NCBI GenBank assembly: GCA_029261855.1
Contig: JAJDAN010000039.1
Span: 62,001 to 126,000 of the forward strand
Source: Deltaproteobacteria bacterium
GTDB lineage: Bacteria; Myxococcota_A; UBA9160; UBA4427
Length of the DNA: 64,000 nucleotides
Direction of reading: 5' to 3'
Below the pieces are notes generated by a model that was not told the origin of the DNA, ran no database searches, and worked only from the letters and a program-made list of their open reading frames with translations. Positions 35,801 through 45,441 of this stretch are shown here, piece after piece. Both the position numbers and the translations under genes were made by a program. Each line of letters begins with the position of its first letter. The stretch's first letter is position 1.

Positions 35801-38800
35801 ATGTTCTGGCGCTTCTTTCCGGACGTACGCCTTCGCGAGCGCGAGCGTTTCCTGTTCTTTGGTGCGCTGTCGGCGCTGATCACCCTCGCCGAGACCGTCG
35901 GGCTGGCCGGGAGCGACGCGCTGTTCCTTGCCGAGATCGGCCCGCAGGCATTGCCGACGGGATTCATCCTGGCGTCCGGGGTCTCGGTCGCGGTCGCCCT
36001 CGCCTACGCGTTCGCCGTCGGGCGCATGCGGAACGACACCCTCTACCTGGTCCTGCTCGGCGGCTCGGCGGTCTTGCTCCTCATGGGCGTCGTCCTTGCC
36101 TTCCTGGGCGCGACCTGGGTGCTGGTGGCGTTCTTCGTCGCGGGCTACGTGACCCAGGGCGTCCTGCTCTATCTGCACTACTGGACCTTCGCGACCGACT
36201 ACTTCGACACCCTCTCGAGCAAGCGCATCTTCCCCTACCTGGTGATCAGCGGGAGCGTCGGCGGCATCGTCGGTGGCGGGCTCAGCGTGCTGCTCAGCCG
36301 AGTCGCGCCGACCGAGACGCTGATCATCACCTGGGCCGTCGCACTGCTCGCGGCGGCGGGACTGGTCGCCAGCGCACGGCGCGACCTGCGCCGCTGGTTC
36401 GCCATCGGCTACGAGGCCGACGAGAGCTCCGCCGAGGGGATGCGCGCTGCGCTGCGCTTCGTCGGGCGCTCTCCCCTGGCGCGCTGGCTCACCATTTCCG
36501 TGGTGGGCATGGTGTTCGCCCTGTTCCTGATGCAGTTCCTCGAGATGCAGATCTTCACCCAGGCCTTCGAGACGCCGGAGGCGCTGGCGTCCTTCTTCGG
36601 CATCTACCTGGCCATCACGAACGGTGTGGAGATCCTCGTCGCGCGGGTCGTCACGCCGGCGCTGCTGCGACGCTTTGGCATCGCGACCGCCAACCTCGTG
36701 CATCCCGTCACGACCCTGCTCACCTTTGGTCTACTGGCCGTCGATCCGCGCTTGTACATCGGCGTCCTGGCCCGCGCCAACCGGGAGCTGATGGACAACG
36801 CGCTCGCGAGCACCGTGCGCTCGCTTTCCTACAACGCGCTGCCATTCCGCTTTCGCGGCCGCATGCGTGCCTTCCTCGAAGGCATGGTGTTCTACGCCGC
36901 GATGTCGGCGGCGGGCATCGCGCTGCTGCTACTCGAAGATCGCCTCTCCCACCGCGCGTTGTGCGCCGTCGGGATGCTGGCCGCCTGCATCTACGCCTAC
37001 GCGAACCTGCGGGTCCGCCGTGAGTACCTGCGCAGCCTCGTCGGCGAGCTACGCAGCGGTCGGCTCGACCTCGACGCCGTCGGGGGCGACCTGGGCGAGC
37101 TCGAAGTCTCGAGCCTGGCCGACCAGTGGAACGCGTCCCTCGCTTCGGAAACGGACCCCCCGCGCGGCTGGCTCGACCTGCCGCCCCTGTTCGCGCGACA
37201 CGGCGTGAGTGAGCCCTTGAGACGCAACGTCTCACACCCCAACGCCGCCGTGCGGGTCGCCTGCATCGAGGCGCTCTCGGGCGTCGACGACCTGGGTTTG
37301 CCGGATCTGCTGGCCGTGGCGCTGGCTGACCCCGACCCCGCGGTGCGCCTGGCGGCAGCCCGCGCCGCAGGTCGTACCGGGGCGCAGACGGGCTCGCTGA
37401 CTGCCCGACTGCGAGAGCGGCTCGACGACCCGGACCCCCGGGTGCGGGCCGAGGCCGCCCTGCACCTGGCGGGAGAGGGGCTCCAGACCCTGCAGAAGAT
37501 GGCCGTGGAAGGAGACCACGCCGCCACCATCGAAGCACTGGACCGCATGCCGCTCGAGGGGATCGTCCAGGCGCGCGGCCGCCTCGACGACGCGGACGCG
37601 GGGATCCGAGCCCGGGCGCTGTCTGCCGCAAGACGTCTGTCCGACCACCCTTCCCTCACGCTCGAGCGCCTGGAGATCGACCTCGCCCACCCGGATCACC
37701 GCGTCCGCCGCGCCGCGGTGGACGCCCTCGGCGAGCTGCCCGAGGCGCGCGGCGCCGCGTTGCTCGCCGAGGCCCTCGACGACGTTCACCGGGACGTGCG
37801 CGCCTCCGCCTCCGCGGGCCTGTCTGCCCTGGGCGACGCCGGTGTGGCTGCGGCCGAGACCGCCGTGCGAAGCATCCGTCGGTGGACGGCGGACGCCGCA
37901 CTCGTTGCCGTGGCGCGGGCGCACGGCATGTCCTCGCGAGCCGTTCTCGAGCGCGCGTTTCGCGATCGCGTGCGCGAGGCCTGGGAGAACCTGGCAGCCC
38001 TGCAGCTCATTCCCCGCGATGGAGACGACGTCTCTGCGCGCTTCTTGCAGACCGCCCTCGAGGACGCGCGCAACCGCAGCACCTGGATCGCCTTCCGCGC
38101 CCTCGAGCTGCTCGAAGACCCAAAGGTCGTCCGCAGCGTCCGCAAGGCGCTCGATGTCGACTCGGCGCGGCGACGATCCGACGCTCTCGAGATCCTCAGC
38201 AATCTCGGCAATCGAGAGTGCGCACACCAGCTCGCCTTGATGCTGGAAGACGGCCCGGTCACCGACAAGCTCGGCGCCGTAACGGCGTCGCTCCACCTGC
38301 CGACCCGGTTCGACGACGTGATCGACCGCGCGCGGCAGTCTCCCGACCGCTGGCTACGACTGGCCGTCGCGAACGGAACCGGATCCACCCCGACCGCGGA
38401 TCCCTCGGAGGTACACACCATGGAAAGCCTGCTGGCCTTGCGCCGCGTACCGCTCTTCGCGCACCTGTCTCTCGAGCAACTCGAAGCCATCGGAAAGTTC
38501 ATGACCGAGGAGCAGTACATCGCCGGGGAGGTCGTCGTGCGGGAGGGCGACCCGGGCGAAGAGCTCTACGTGATGCTCGACGGCGAGGCGCGGGCCTTCA
38601 AGCACTACGGCACGTCCGACGAGACCCCGCTCACCACCATGAGTCCTTCGGGCGTGGGCTACTTCGGCGAGATCGCGATCTTCGACCGGGCGCCGCGCAG
38701 CGCGACCGTCGTGATCACCCGCGACGCGCGGCTGCTCACCCTGCAAGGCGGCCGCTTCATGGACCTGATCCTGCAGTCGCCGGGCATCTCCTTCGAGATC

Positions 38801-38893
38801 TTCAAGGTCCTGACCCAGCGGCTCCGGGGCGCCGAGGAACGGCTGCGAGCCCAGGAAGACGAAGAGAGGAGCTCCTCGAAGGAAGTCGCGTAA
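35801..38893 (+). CDS. NTT/MFS-like transporter fused to HEAT repeats and a cNMP-binding domain
   Basis: A 1030-residue three-part protein. About 1-410 has 11-12 membrane helices resembling ATP/ADP translocase (Npt)-like MFS carriers. About 460-860 is a solenoid of HEAT/PBS-lyase-like repeats (HPNAAVRVACIEALSGV, DPDPAVRLAAARAAG, DPDPRVRAEAALHLAGE, HPDHRVRRAAVDALGEL). About 870-1010 is a cyclic-nucleotide-binding domain (VPLFAHLSLEQLEAIGKF) whose phosphate-binding cassette is intact (F955-GE and R966-SA). It suggests a transporter or sensor gated by cAMP/cGMP through a protein-binding solenoid. Follows the MBL gene by nine bases. Confidence 0.85.
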   Translation: MFWRFFPDVRLRERERFLFFGALSALITLAETVGLAGSDALFLAEIGPQALPTGFILASGVSVAVALAYAFAVGRMRNDTLYLVLLGGSAVLLLMGVVLAFLGATWVLVAFFVAGYVTQGVLLYLHYWTFATDYFDTLSSKRIFPYLVISGSVGGIVGGGLSVLLSRVAPTETLIITWAVALLAAAGLVASARRDLRRWFAIGYEADESSAEGMRAALRFVGRSPLARWLTISVVGMVFALFLMQFLEMQIFTQAFETPEALASFFGIYLAITNGVEILVARVVTPALLRRFGIATANLVHPVTTLLTFGLLAVDPRLYIGVLARANRELMDNALASTVRSLSYNALPFRFRGRMRAFLEGMVFYAAMSAAGIALLLLEDRLSHRALCAVGMLAACIYAYANLRVRREYLRSLVGELRSGRLDLDAVGGDLGELEVSSLADQWNASLASETDPPRGWLDLPPLFARHGVSEPLRRNVSHPNAAVRVACIEALSGVDDLGLPDLLAVALADPDPAVRLAAARAAGRTGAQTGSLTARLRERLDDPDPRVRAEAALHLAGEGLQTLQKMAVEGDHAATIEALDRMPLEGIVQARGRLDDADAGIRARALSAARRLSDHPSLTLERLEIDLAHPDHRVRRAAVDALGELPEARGAALLAEALDDVHRDVRASASAGLSALGDAGVAAAETAVRSIRRWTADAALVAVARAHGMSSRAVLERAFRDRVREAWENLAALQLIPRDGDDVSARFLQTALEDARNRSTWIAFRALELLEDPKVVRSVRKALDVDSARRRSDALEILSNLGNRECAHQLALMLEDGPVTDKLGAVTASLHLPTRFDDVIDRARQSPDRWLRLAVANGTGSTPTADPSEVHTMESLLALRRVPLFAHLSLEQLEAIGKFMTEEQYIAGEVVVREGDPGEELYVMLDGEARAFKHYGTSDETPLTTMSPSGVGYFGEIAIFDRAPRSATVVITRDARLLTLQGGRFMDLILQSPGISFEIFKVLTQRLRGAEERLRAQEDEERSSSKEVA

Positions 38894-38912
38894 CCCCCCG
38901 TCGCAGAACGGC

Positions 38913-39785
38913 TCAGCGCTTCCGCATCAAGCCTTCCTGGGCAACGGAGGCCACCAGCCGCCCGGCGTGGTCGAAGATGTTGCCGCGCGCGAAGCCGCGT
39001 GAATTCGAAGAGGTCGGCGAATCCGAAACGTAGAGCAGCCATTCGTCGGCCCGGAAGCTGCGATGGAACCACATGGCATGGTCGAGGCTCGCGATCTGCA
39101 TGCCGTCGTCGAAGTAGCTGAGGCCGTTCGGCATGGTGGCGACGTCCAGCAGCGACATGTCCGACGCGTAGGCGAGCACGACCGCGTGCAGCTCGGGGTC
39201 GTCGGGCAGCCGGCCCGTGGTGCGCAGCCACACGCGCTGGGTTCCGTCCTGGCGTTCGGGTGCCCACCAGTTGATGGGGTCCGCGTAGCGCTGCTCGATG
39301 GGGCGATCACCGCCGAACCAGCCCTCTTCCTCCTGCCATCCCGACGGCGCCGTGTCGCGAAAGCGCGCGACCAGGTCGTCGTCGTCGGGCAGCTGCTCGG
39401 GCGGATCGACCCCGGGTGCGCTGATCTGGTGTTCGAGGCTCGGCTCCTCGATCTGGAACGAGGCCGACATGTTGAAGATCGCGTGTCCGTGCTGGATGGC
39501 GACGATCCGGCGCGTGGTGAAGCTGCGACCGTCGCGGATGCGGTCGACCTGGTAGATGATCGGGACCGCCGGGTCACCCGGTCGCAGGAAGTAGGCGTGG
39601 AAGGAATGCGCCGCGCGCTCCAGATCCACCGTGCGGCGTGCCGCCATCAATGCCTGGGCCAGCACCTGTCCGCCAAAGACGCGCTGGCGCTCTTCGTCCG
39701 GGCTGCGACCGCGGAAGAGGTTGACCTCGAGCGCTTCCAGATCGAGCAGGTCGAGGAGCTTGCGGAGACCGTTCGAGGACGTCAC
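38913..39785 (-). CDS. tesB: Acyl-CoA thioesterase II (TesB family)
   Basis: 290 residues, the usual TesB length, a double hot-dog fold. LDLLDLEALEVNLFRGRSPDEERQRVFGGQVLAQAL opens the first hot dog, with HSFHAYFLRPGDP and RSFTTRRIVAIQHG following. The second domain has YASDMSLL and SLDHAMWFHRSF, the latter close to the SLDHxIWFHR signature. It hydrolyses acyl-CoA to free acid and CoA. The GTG at 39785 was chosen for length. Converges with the fusion transporter gene. Confidence 0.95.
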   Translation of the reverse strand: MTSSNGLRKLLDLLDLEALEVNLFRGRSPDEERQRVFGGQVLAQALMAARRTVDLERAAHSFHAYFLRPGDPAVPIIYQVDRIRDGRSFTTRRIVAIQHGHAIFNMSASFQIEEPSLEHQISAPGVDPPEQLPDDDDLVARFRDTAPSGWQEEEGWFGGDRPIEQRYADPINWWAPERQDGTQRVWLRTTGRLPDDPELHAVVLAYASDMSLLDVATMPNGLSYFDDGMQIASLDHAMWFHRSFRADEWLLYVSDSPTSSNSRGFARGNIFDHAGRLVASVAQEGLMRKR

Positions 39786-39885
39786 GGGTGTGTTTCCGAC
39801 CGTCTTGCGAGTTGGGGGGCGCGCGCGAAGGGGGTAGCACGGCGGGGTGACACGAGCATATCCTCGGTCGAACCACCGGACCCCG

Positions 39886-41415
39886 ATGCTCTTCAACTCC
39901 ACGCCTTTCCTCTTCGCGTTCCTGCCGCTGGTGCTCGGCGGTTTCCTCGCGATGAAGCGACGGGGTCTTCCCGGCCTGGCGATCGGTTGGTTGCTCGCGG
40001 CATCCCTGTTGTTCTACGCCTGGGCGCAGCCGGGCTTCCTGGTCCTGCTCGTGACCTCGGTGCTGGCGAACTACGGGCTCGGACTCCGCATCCAGGACGC
40101 GTCCAGCGACACGGCGCGACGCAGGTGGCTCGTCGCCGGGGTCAGCGCAAACCTGCTGCTGCTGGGTGTCTTCAAGTACGCGGCGTTCGTCGTCGAGAGC
40201 TGGAATGGCGTCACCGGCAGTCAGTTCGAGACCGTTGCCTTCGGGCTCCCGCTGGCCATCTCGTTCTTCACCTTCCAGCAGATCGCCTACCTGTCCGACA
40301 CCGCGGCAGGTGAAGTGCGGGAGCGTCGGCTCGTCCCGTACGCCCTGTTCATCGCCTTCTTCCCCAAGCTGATCGCCGGGCCCATCGTCCACCACGCAGA
40401 GATGGTCGGCCAGGTGGATGCCCTCGCCGGGCGTCGGGAGACCTCTCGCGACCTTGCCGTCGGGCTGACCCTGTTCACGATGGGGCTGTTCAAGAAGGTC
40501 GTGCTGGCCGACGCCGTCGCGGGCCCGGCTGCCAGCTTCTTCGACGCCGCCGCCGGGGGCCTTGCGCTCACCTTTCTCGAGGCCTGGACGGCGGCGTTCG
40601 GCTTCACCATGCAGGTCTACTTCGACTTCTCGGGCTACTCCGACATGGCTCTCGGGCTCGCCCGCTGCTTCGGCATCGTGCTGCCGCTCAATTTCCACTC
40701 GCCCTACAAGGCAACGGACATCAACGAGTTCTGGCGACGCTGGCACATCACCCTGACACGCTGGCTGCGGCTGTTCTTGTTCGTTCCCATCAGCCGCAAG
40801 CTGATGCGTCGGGGAGAACGCTGGGACGTACCCGCGGTGGCGATCGCCCAGCTCGTCACCATGGGGCTCTGTGGGTTGTGGCACGGCGCCGGATGGACCT
40901 TCGTGTTGTGGGGCCTGCTGCACGGCGGCCTGCTGCTGGGGCACGACGGCTGGCTCGCTGTGAAGCGGCGACTCGGGCTCGCCGGGCGTCTGCCGCCAAG
41001 CCTGAGCCTGGCCCTGGGGCGGGCGTCGTTGCTTGCCGTCTTGATCGCGACCTTCGTGGTCTTCCGAGCCGCCGACCTCGGGGTCGCAGCCGAGATCCTC
41101 GGCGCGATGACGCGCATCGGCGACGTCCTCGACCCGACCGCGCAGGCCCGCTTCGCGGCGACCGTCGGGCTCGAGGGCGCCCTGGCCCTCACGGCGCTGC
41201 TCGTCATCGTCTGGGGAACGCCCAACAGCCAGCAGATCCTGGGGGACTACGAGCCCGCACTCGACGTCCAACGCTTTCGCGGCGCGCCCATCCACCCGCG
41301 TCTGCGCTGGCGCCCCAGCCTGCCCTGGGCACTCGTGACCGCCACCGTACTGCTCGCCTGCATCTACCAGGTCCTGGTCGAGGGATATGAAGAATTCATC
41401 TACCGATTCTTCTGA
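39886..41415 (+). CDS. MBOAT-family O-acyltransferase (AlgI-like)
   Basis: A 509-residue polytopic membrane protein. MLFNSTPFLFAFLPLV is the classic AlgI/MBOAT start, so ATG 39886 is preferred over codons upstream. The core has QIAYLSDTAAGEVRERRLVPYALFIAFFPKLIAGPI and YSDMALGLARCFGIVLPLNFHSPYKATDINEFWRRWHITLTRWLR, split by loops; the catalytic His lies in GLWHGAGWTFVLWGLLHG. It moves an acyl (often acetyl) group across the membrane onto a polysaccharide or other acceptor. Overlaps the SGNH partner gene by 29 bases. Confidence 0.95.
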   Translation: MLFNSTPFLFAFLPLVLGGFLAMKRRGLPGLAIGWLLAASLLFYAWAQPGFLVLLVTSVLANYGLGLRIQDASSDTARRRWLVAGVSANLLLLGVFKYAAFVVESWNGVTGSQFETVAFGLPLAISFFTFQQIAYLSDTAAGEVRERRLVPYALFIAFFPKLIAGPIVHHAEMVGQVDALAGRRETSRDLAVGLTLFTMGLFKKVVLADAVAGPAASFFDAAAGGLALTFLEAWTAAFGFTMQVYFDFSGYSDMALGLARCFGIVLPLNFHSPYKATDINEFWRRWHITLTRWLRLFLFVPISRKLMRRGERWDVPAVAIAQLVTMGLCGLWHGAGWTFVLWGLLHGGLLLGHDGWLAVKRRLGLAGRLPPSLSLALGRASLLAVLIATFVVFRAADLGVAAEILGAMTRIGDVLDPTAQARFAATVGLEGALALTALLVIVWGTPNSQQILGDYEPALDVQRFRGAPIHPRLRWRPSLPWALVTATVLLACIYQVLVEGYEEFIYRFF

Positions 41416-42340
41416 GGGGCGCGCCCTGCGGCGTTACAACTGGGTCCTGCTGGGCGGGACCATCGCGGTGTTGTGCCTTGCCGAGTGGATGCTGCGGGCC
41501 TTCGTCGTCCCGGTCATCGACTCGAGGGCCAACCGCGTGGACCAGGTCTACCGGGCCAGCAACCCGGACGCAGTCCTGGGCGACTCCCACCTCTACCGCG
41601 GCTTCCTGCGGTCCGAACGCTTCGAGAACCTCGCGCGGCCCGGCTCGTCTCCCGAAGCCCTCGAGATCGTGGCCCGGGAGTATTACCGCCGCCTCGCTCC
41701 GGGACGCGTGATCGTCCAGGCCAGCCCCCAGCTCTTCAACCCGGTGATGCTGCACGAAGGCACCCAGCTCCACGACGGCTGGTTCAGCCTGAACCTGGGC
41801 CTGCCCTTCGTCCCGTATCTCTTCGAGCCGGGGATCGGACGGGAACTGGCCGCGTTCAGGGACCCCGGCAATCTGCAACACAAGGCCCGGGTCGCCCTCG
41901 GGCGGCTGGTGGTCGACGGCGCCTTCGTCACGCGAATCGCGGCCTCACGTCGCAAGCTCAGCGACGAAGATCGACGCGAGCAGGCCGAGACGCGGGTGCG
42001 TCAGAACCGCCCGAGCCGGGACTTCGAGAGCACAGCGCCCTTCCAGTCGTACGCCCGCTTGGTCGACTTCCTGCTCGAGCGCGGCGCACGCGTGTGCCTC
42101 GCCGCCACGCCGGTGGACGACGCCTACCAGGAGGCAGCCCTCGAGGAACCTGGCCACCAGCAGGTCGATCGAGCGCTTCGCGCGCTCGCCGCCGAGCGAG
42201 GCGTTCCCTACGTGGACTTCCGCGACCTCGCGCTGTCCCTCGACGTCGCCGACTTCACCAACCCGGACCATCTGACCACCGGCGCCGGCATCCGGTACGC
42301 CGAGCGTCTCGAGGCCGCCTGCTTCTCGGACCGTCGCTGA
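41387..42340 (+). CDS. SGNH/AlgX-like partner of the MBOAT acyltransferase
   Basis: A 317-residue protein with one N-terminal membrane helix (VLLGGTIAVLCLAEWML) and a periplasmic SGNH-hydrolase-like domain. GDSHLYRGF is block I with the nucleophile Ser, and NPDHLTTGAGIRYAERL near the end contains the Asp-x-x-His-type catalytic pair. Together with the overlapping MBOAT gene it forms the usual two-component exopolysaccharide O-acetylation unit, this protein transferring the group to the acceptor. No polysaccharide synthase is nearby. Confidence 0.8.
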   Translation: MKNSSTDSSEGRALRRYNWVLLGGTIAVLCLAEWMLRAFVVPVIDSRANRVDQVYRASNPDAVLGDSHLYRGFLRSERFENLARPGSSPEALEIVAREYYRRLAPGRVIVQASPQLFNPVMLHEGTQLHDGWFSLNLGLPFVPYLFEPGIGRELAAFRDPGNLQHKARVALGRLVVDGAFVTRIAASRRKLSDEDRREQAETRVRQNRPSRDFESTAPFQSYARLVDFLLERGARVCLAATPVDDAYQEAALEEPGHQQVDRALRALAAERGVPYVDFRDLALSLDVADFTNPDHLTTGAGIRYAERLEAACFSDRR

Positions 42341-42361
42341 CGGCCGCTGCGGCTCGGCGAC

Positions 42362-43624
42362 CTATCCAGGCGGGAGCGAAACGTCGGCGTCCACGTGATA
42401 GGCCCAGAGCGCCGGGATCGACAGGTGCACGGCGCCCACGACGCCGATGCAGGCGAGGCCGCCGAAGACCACCGCGAACACCGCGCTCGTGACCGACGCC
42501 AGGAAGCCCGTCTGCGCGTCGCCCAGCTCGTTGGACGCGCCGATGAAGATCATGTTCACGGCGTTGACGCGCCCGCGCAGCGCGTCCGGCGTGGCGAGCT
42601 GGAGGATGATCGACCGCGCGACCATGCTGAGCTGGTCGGCGATGCCACCCGCCACCAGGGCCAGGACCGCCAGCGGAAATGCCCGCACCAGTCCAAAGGC
42701 GATCGAGCTGAGCCCGAAGATCGAGACGGCGATCAGCAGTGCGCGACCCGGCCGCTGGAAACGCGGAAAAGCCAGCAGCCCGAGGGCCATCAAGACTGTT
42801 CCGGTCTGGGTCGACGCGGCCAGCAGGCCGTAGCCTCGCTCGCCCACGCCGAGGATGTCCGTCGCAAAGACCGGCAGCATGGCGTTCACGCCGGCGAACA
42901 ACACGGCGAACATGTCGAGGGTCATCGAACCGAGAATGACCTTGCGATTCCAGACGAAGGACAATCCTTCGCGCACGGACGCCCAGTCCACGGGTCGCCC
43001 ACCGCCTTCGATCCCCGGAGACCGCACGAAGAACAGCAGCCCGATGGAGACCGACATCAGGCCGACGGTCGCCGCGTAGGCGGCGGGGATGCCCGCCGCA
43101 GCCGCGATCAACCCCATCAGTACAGGACCCGACACCCTCGCCAGGTTGCGAACGTTCGAGCTGAGGATGGTCGCGGCGGGAAACTGCTCCCGCGTGACCA
43201 GCCCCGGCAGCAACGCCGCACCTGCAGGGTTCGAGAAGCAGCCGGCGACCGCCAGCGCGAAGGCGGCACCCAGGATCAGGGCCAGCTCCCCCCCGCCGTG
43301 GTGGCTCCCGAAGGCCAGCGCCGCGCCGCACAGCAGGCTCACGCCTTGTGCTGCCATGACGATGCGCCGCCGATCCCGATTGTCGGCGATGGCGCCGGCG
43401 ACGAGCGACACGGGAATCACGGGCAGGAACTCGACCAGGCCCAACAGGCCCAGGTCGAAGAGCGAGTCCGTGGCCTTCCAGAGGTGCCAGTGCAGGGTCG
43501 CGTGCAGCAGCGCGCGGGCGAGGCTCGCGAAGAAGCTGGACGACACGAGGTTGCGCACGTCGCGCAACGCCAGAACCTCCCGGATGGGATGGCTCGGCGG
43601 AATGGGGTCGAGCGGCTCGGCCAC
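42362..43624 (-). CDS. MFS transporter (enterobactin exporter EntS-like)
   Basis: A 420-residue 12-helix MFS carrier. SSFFASLARALLHATLHWHLWKATDSLFDLGLLGLVEFLPVIPVSLVAGAIADNRDRRRIVM, spread over the first two to three helices, contains the motif-A-like G-x-(I/L)-A-D-x-x-x-R-R. Central loop and second half are typical. GTG at 43624 has GGGAG four bases upstream; an upstream in-frame GTG at 43714 gives an unconserved leader. It probably exports a small hydrophobic compound. It follows the spermidine synthase gene on the same strand by 102 bases. Confidence 0.88.
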   Translation of the reverse strand: MAEPLDPIPPSHPIREVLALRDVRNLVSSSFFASLARALLHATLHWHLWKATDSLFDLGLLGLVEFLPVIPVSLVAGAIADNRDRRRIVMAAQGVSLLCGAALAFGSHHGGGELALILGAAFALAVAGCFSNPAGAALLPGLVTREQFPAATILSSNVRNLARVSGPVLMGLIAAAAGIPAAYAATVGLMSVSIGLLFFVRSPGIEGGGRPVDWASVREGLSFVWNRKVILGSMTLDMFAVLFAGVNAMLPVFATDILGVGERGYGLLAASTQTGTVLMALGLLAFPRFQRPGRALLIAVSIFGLSSIAFGLVRAFPLAVLALVAGGIADQLSMVARSIILQLATPDALRGRVNAVNMIFIGASNELGDAQTGFLASVTSAVFAVVFGGLACIGVVGAVHLSIPALWAYHVDADVSLPPG

Positions 43625-43726
43625 GGGCTCCCGGTCGATGCTAGGGGGTGCGGTGGGGTCGGATGGGCTGCTGTCGCAGGCGCGGGATGGTACGCGGTCG
43701 AGGTCCCCACACAAGCGCTCGCCGGG

Positions 43727-45427
43727 TCAGTCGGACAGCCAGCTCTCGTGCAGGTACAGCCCGAGCAGCACCGGGCGCATCAACGTGTTCACCTCGTCCG
43801 TATCGGCTTCGAGCTCGCCCTTGCCGAAGACGAGCGCGCTGCGGAACACGTCTGGCGTCAGGTAGCGCGTCGCTTCCGGAAAGCCGTCGACCCTCGACGC
43901 GCGCGCGCGAAGCCCCTCCACGTCCTCGCGCCCGGTGGTTGCCAGCAGGAAGCCCCAGCGCCCGAATGACGGAACGTCGTCGTGATACGGCACGACCGCG
44001 TAGCCCGCCGATTCGAGGGTCCGCAGGATGCAAAGGAACGCCTCGCGGCTGTGGTAGGGCGAGGTCGCCTGCAGGGCCACGACCGCCCCGGGCGCGAGCA
44101 CCCGCCGAAGCTTGCGGTAGAACTCCCGGCTGTAGAGCTTCGCAAGCTCGACCGAGCTCGGGTCCGGCAGGTCGATCACCACCACGTCCCAGAGGCCGGG
44201 TACCCCGTCGAGGAAGCGATCCGCGTCGACGTTCACCACGTCGACGCGCGCGACCTCCTCGACGAGGGCCTCTCCCCCGGGCGCGAGCCGGTCCGTCTCG
44301 ACGAAGACCGGACGGCGCATGCCGCCGGTGACGCCGGACGCGATCCGTGCGTGCACACGCGCATCGCGCAGGGAGTCGTCGTTGAGGTCCCGCAGCACCG
44401 CGTGCTCGCGGGCCAGCTCGGTCATGCGCGGATCGAGATCCACCAGGACGACCGACTCGACGCCCGGATGGCGCAGCACTTCGCGCAGGGCCAGGCCATC
44501 GCCGCCGCCCAGCACCAACACGCGCGTCCTGCGCTCGGCCAGCGCCATGGCGGGGTGCACGAGCTGCTCGTGATAGATCGCCTCGTCGCGACTCGACAGC
44601 TGCAGGTTGCCGTTCAGGAAGAGCCGATAGTCGTCCGCCACCGGATCGTGGGTGAGGACGATGCGCTGGTAGCGGGTCGTCTCGGCGAACACGATCCGGT
44701 CCTCGTAGAGCCGCTGCTCGAGGTCCAGACTCCAGTCGCGATTGCGCGCGAAGCCGACCGCGAGACAGACGGCCACCGCGACGATGGCAACGGCGCCCAG
44801 GACCCGGGACCGGGCGCCCGCCGTCCCGCGCGAGTTCGTGAAGTAGACGAAGGTCGCCCCGGCGATCGCGAAGTTGGCTCCCGCGATCAGGAAGCTGATC
44901 TCCGTGAGGGGCAGTTCCCGAAGCAGGAAGCGCGTCCAGACGAGGGCGCCCACGAATCCGCCCACGTAGTCGAGCCCGAGAATGAGCGCCAGATTGCTCG
45001 GCAGCGCCCGCCCCAGCCCGGCGTTGATCCGCAAGACGAGTGGCAGCTCGAAGCCGATCAAGAAGCCGATGGCCGCGACGAAGAAGTAGAGGACGAGCAG
45101 GAAGTGGTCGTCCATCAGTCCATAGGCGGCGTAGATGGCGATCGGCGCGAAGCCGCCCAGCAACGCGAGCAGGATCTCCACACCCATGAACTGCTCGATC
45201 AGCCAGCGGTCGGGGAAGAAGCGCTGGAGTGCGCCAGCGACACCCATCATCGCCATCATCAACGCGATGATCACGCTGAACTGCTCGATCGAGTTGCCGA
45301 GGATGTAGCTCGAGACCGTGCTGAGCAGGAACTCACTGACGAGCCCACAGAAGCCTGTGGCAAAGATCGAGAGGCCGAGCAGAAGAGTGCCGAGGCGCGG
45401 CGGAGCTTCGTCAGACACGCGGGACAT
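43727..45427 (-). CDS. Membrane-fused spermidine synthase-like aminopropyltransferase
   Basis: 566 residues. The first 220 hold about seven membrane helices (GLSIFATGFCGLVSEFLLSTVSSYILGN and others). The C-terminal half is a spermidine-synthase-type Rossmann domain: YEDRIVFAETTRYQRIVLT, YRLFLNGNLQLSSRDEAIYHEQLVHPAM, the dcSAM loop LGGGDGLALREVL at about 302-314, VVLVDLDPRMTEL, and VVVIDLPDPSSVELAKLYSREFY. Catalytic-site motifs are present, so it may add aminopropyl groups to an amine at the membrane. No SAM decarboxylase is in the window. Last gene of a seven- or eight-gene operon, 14 bases after DUF350. Confidence 0.9.
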   Translation of the reverse strand: MSRVSDEAPPRLGTLLLGLSIFATGFCGLVSEFLLSTVSSYILGNSIEQFSVIIALMMAMMGVAGALQRFFPDRWLIEQFMGVEILLALLGGFAPIAIYAAYGLMDDHFLLVLYFFVAAIGFLIGFELPLVLRINAGLGRALPSNLALILGLDYVGGFVGALVWTRFLLRELPLTEISFLIAGANFAIAGATFVYFTNSRGTAGARSRVLGAVAIVAVAVCLAVGFARNRDWSLDLEQRLYEDRIVFAETTRYQRIVLTHDPVADDYRLFLNGNLQLSSRDEAIYHEQLVHPAMALAERRTRVLVLGGGDGLALREVLRHPGVESVVLVDLDPRMTELAREHAVLRDLNDDSLRDARVHARIASGVTGGMRRPVFVETDRLAPGGEALVEEVARVDVVNVDADRFLDGVPGLWDVVVIDLPDPSSVELAKLYSREFYRKLRRVLAPGAVVALQATSPYHSREAFLCILRTLESAGYAVVPYHDDVPSFGRWGFLLATTGREDVEGLRARASRVDGFPEATRYLTPDVFRSALVFGKGELEADTDEVNTLMRPVLLGLYLHESWLSD

Positions 45428-45441
45428 GGGGGCGGCAGCAG

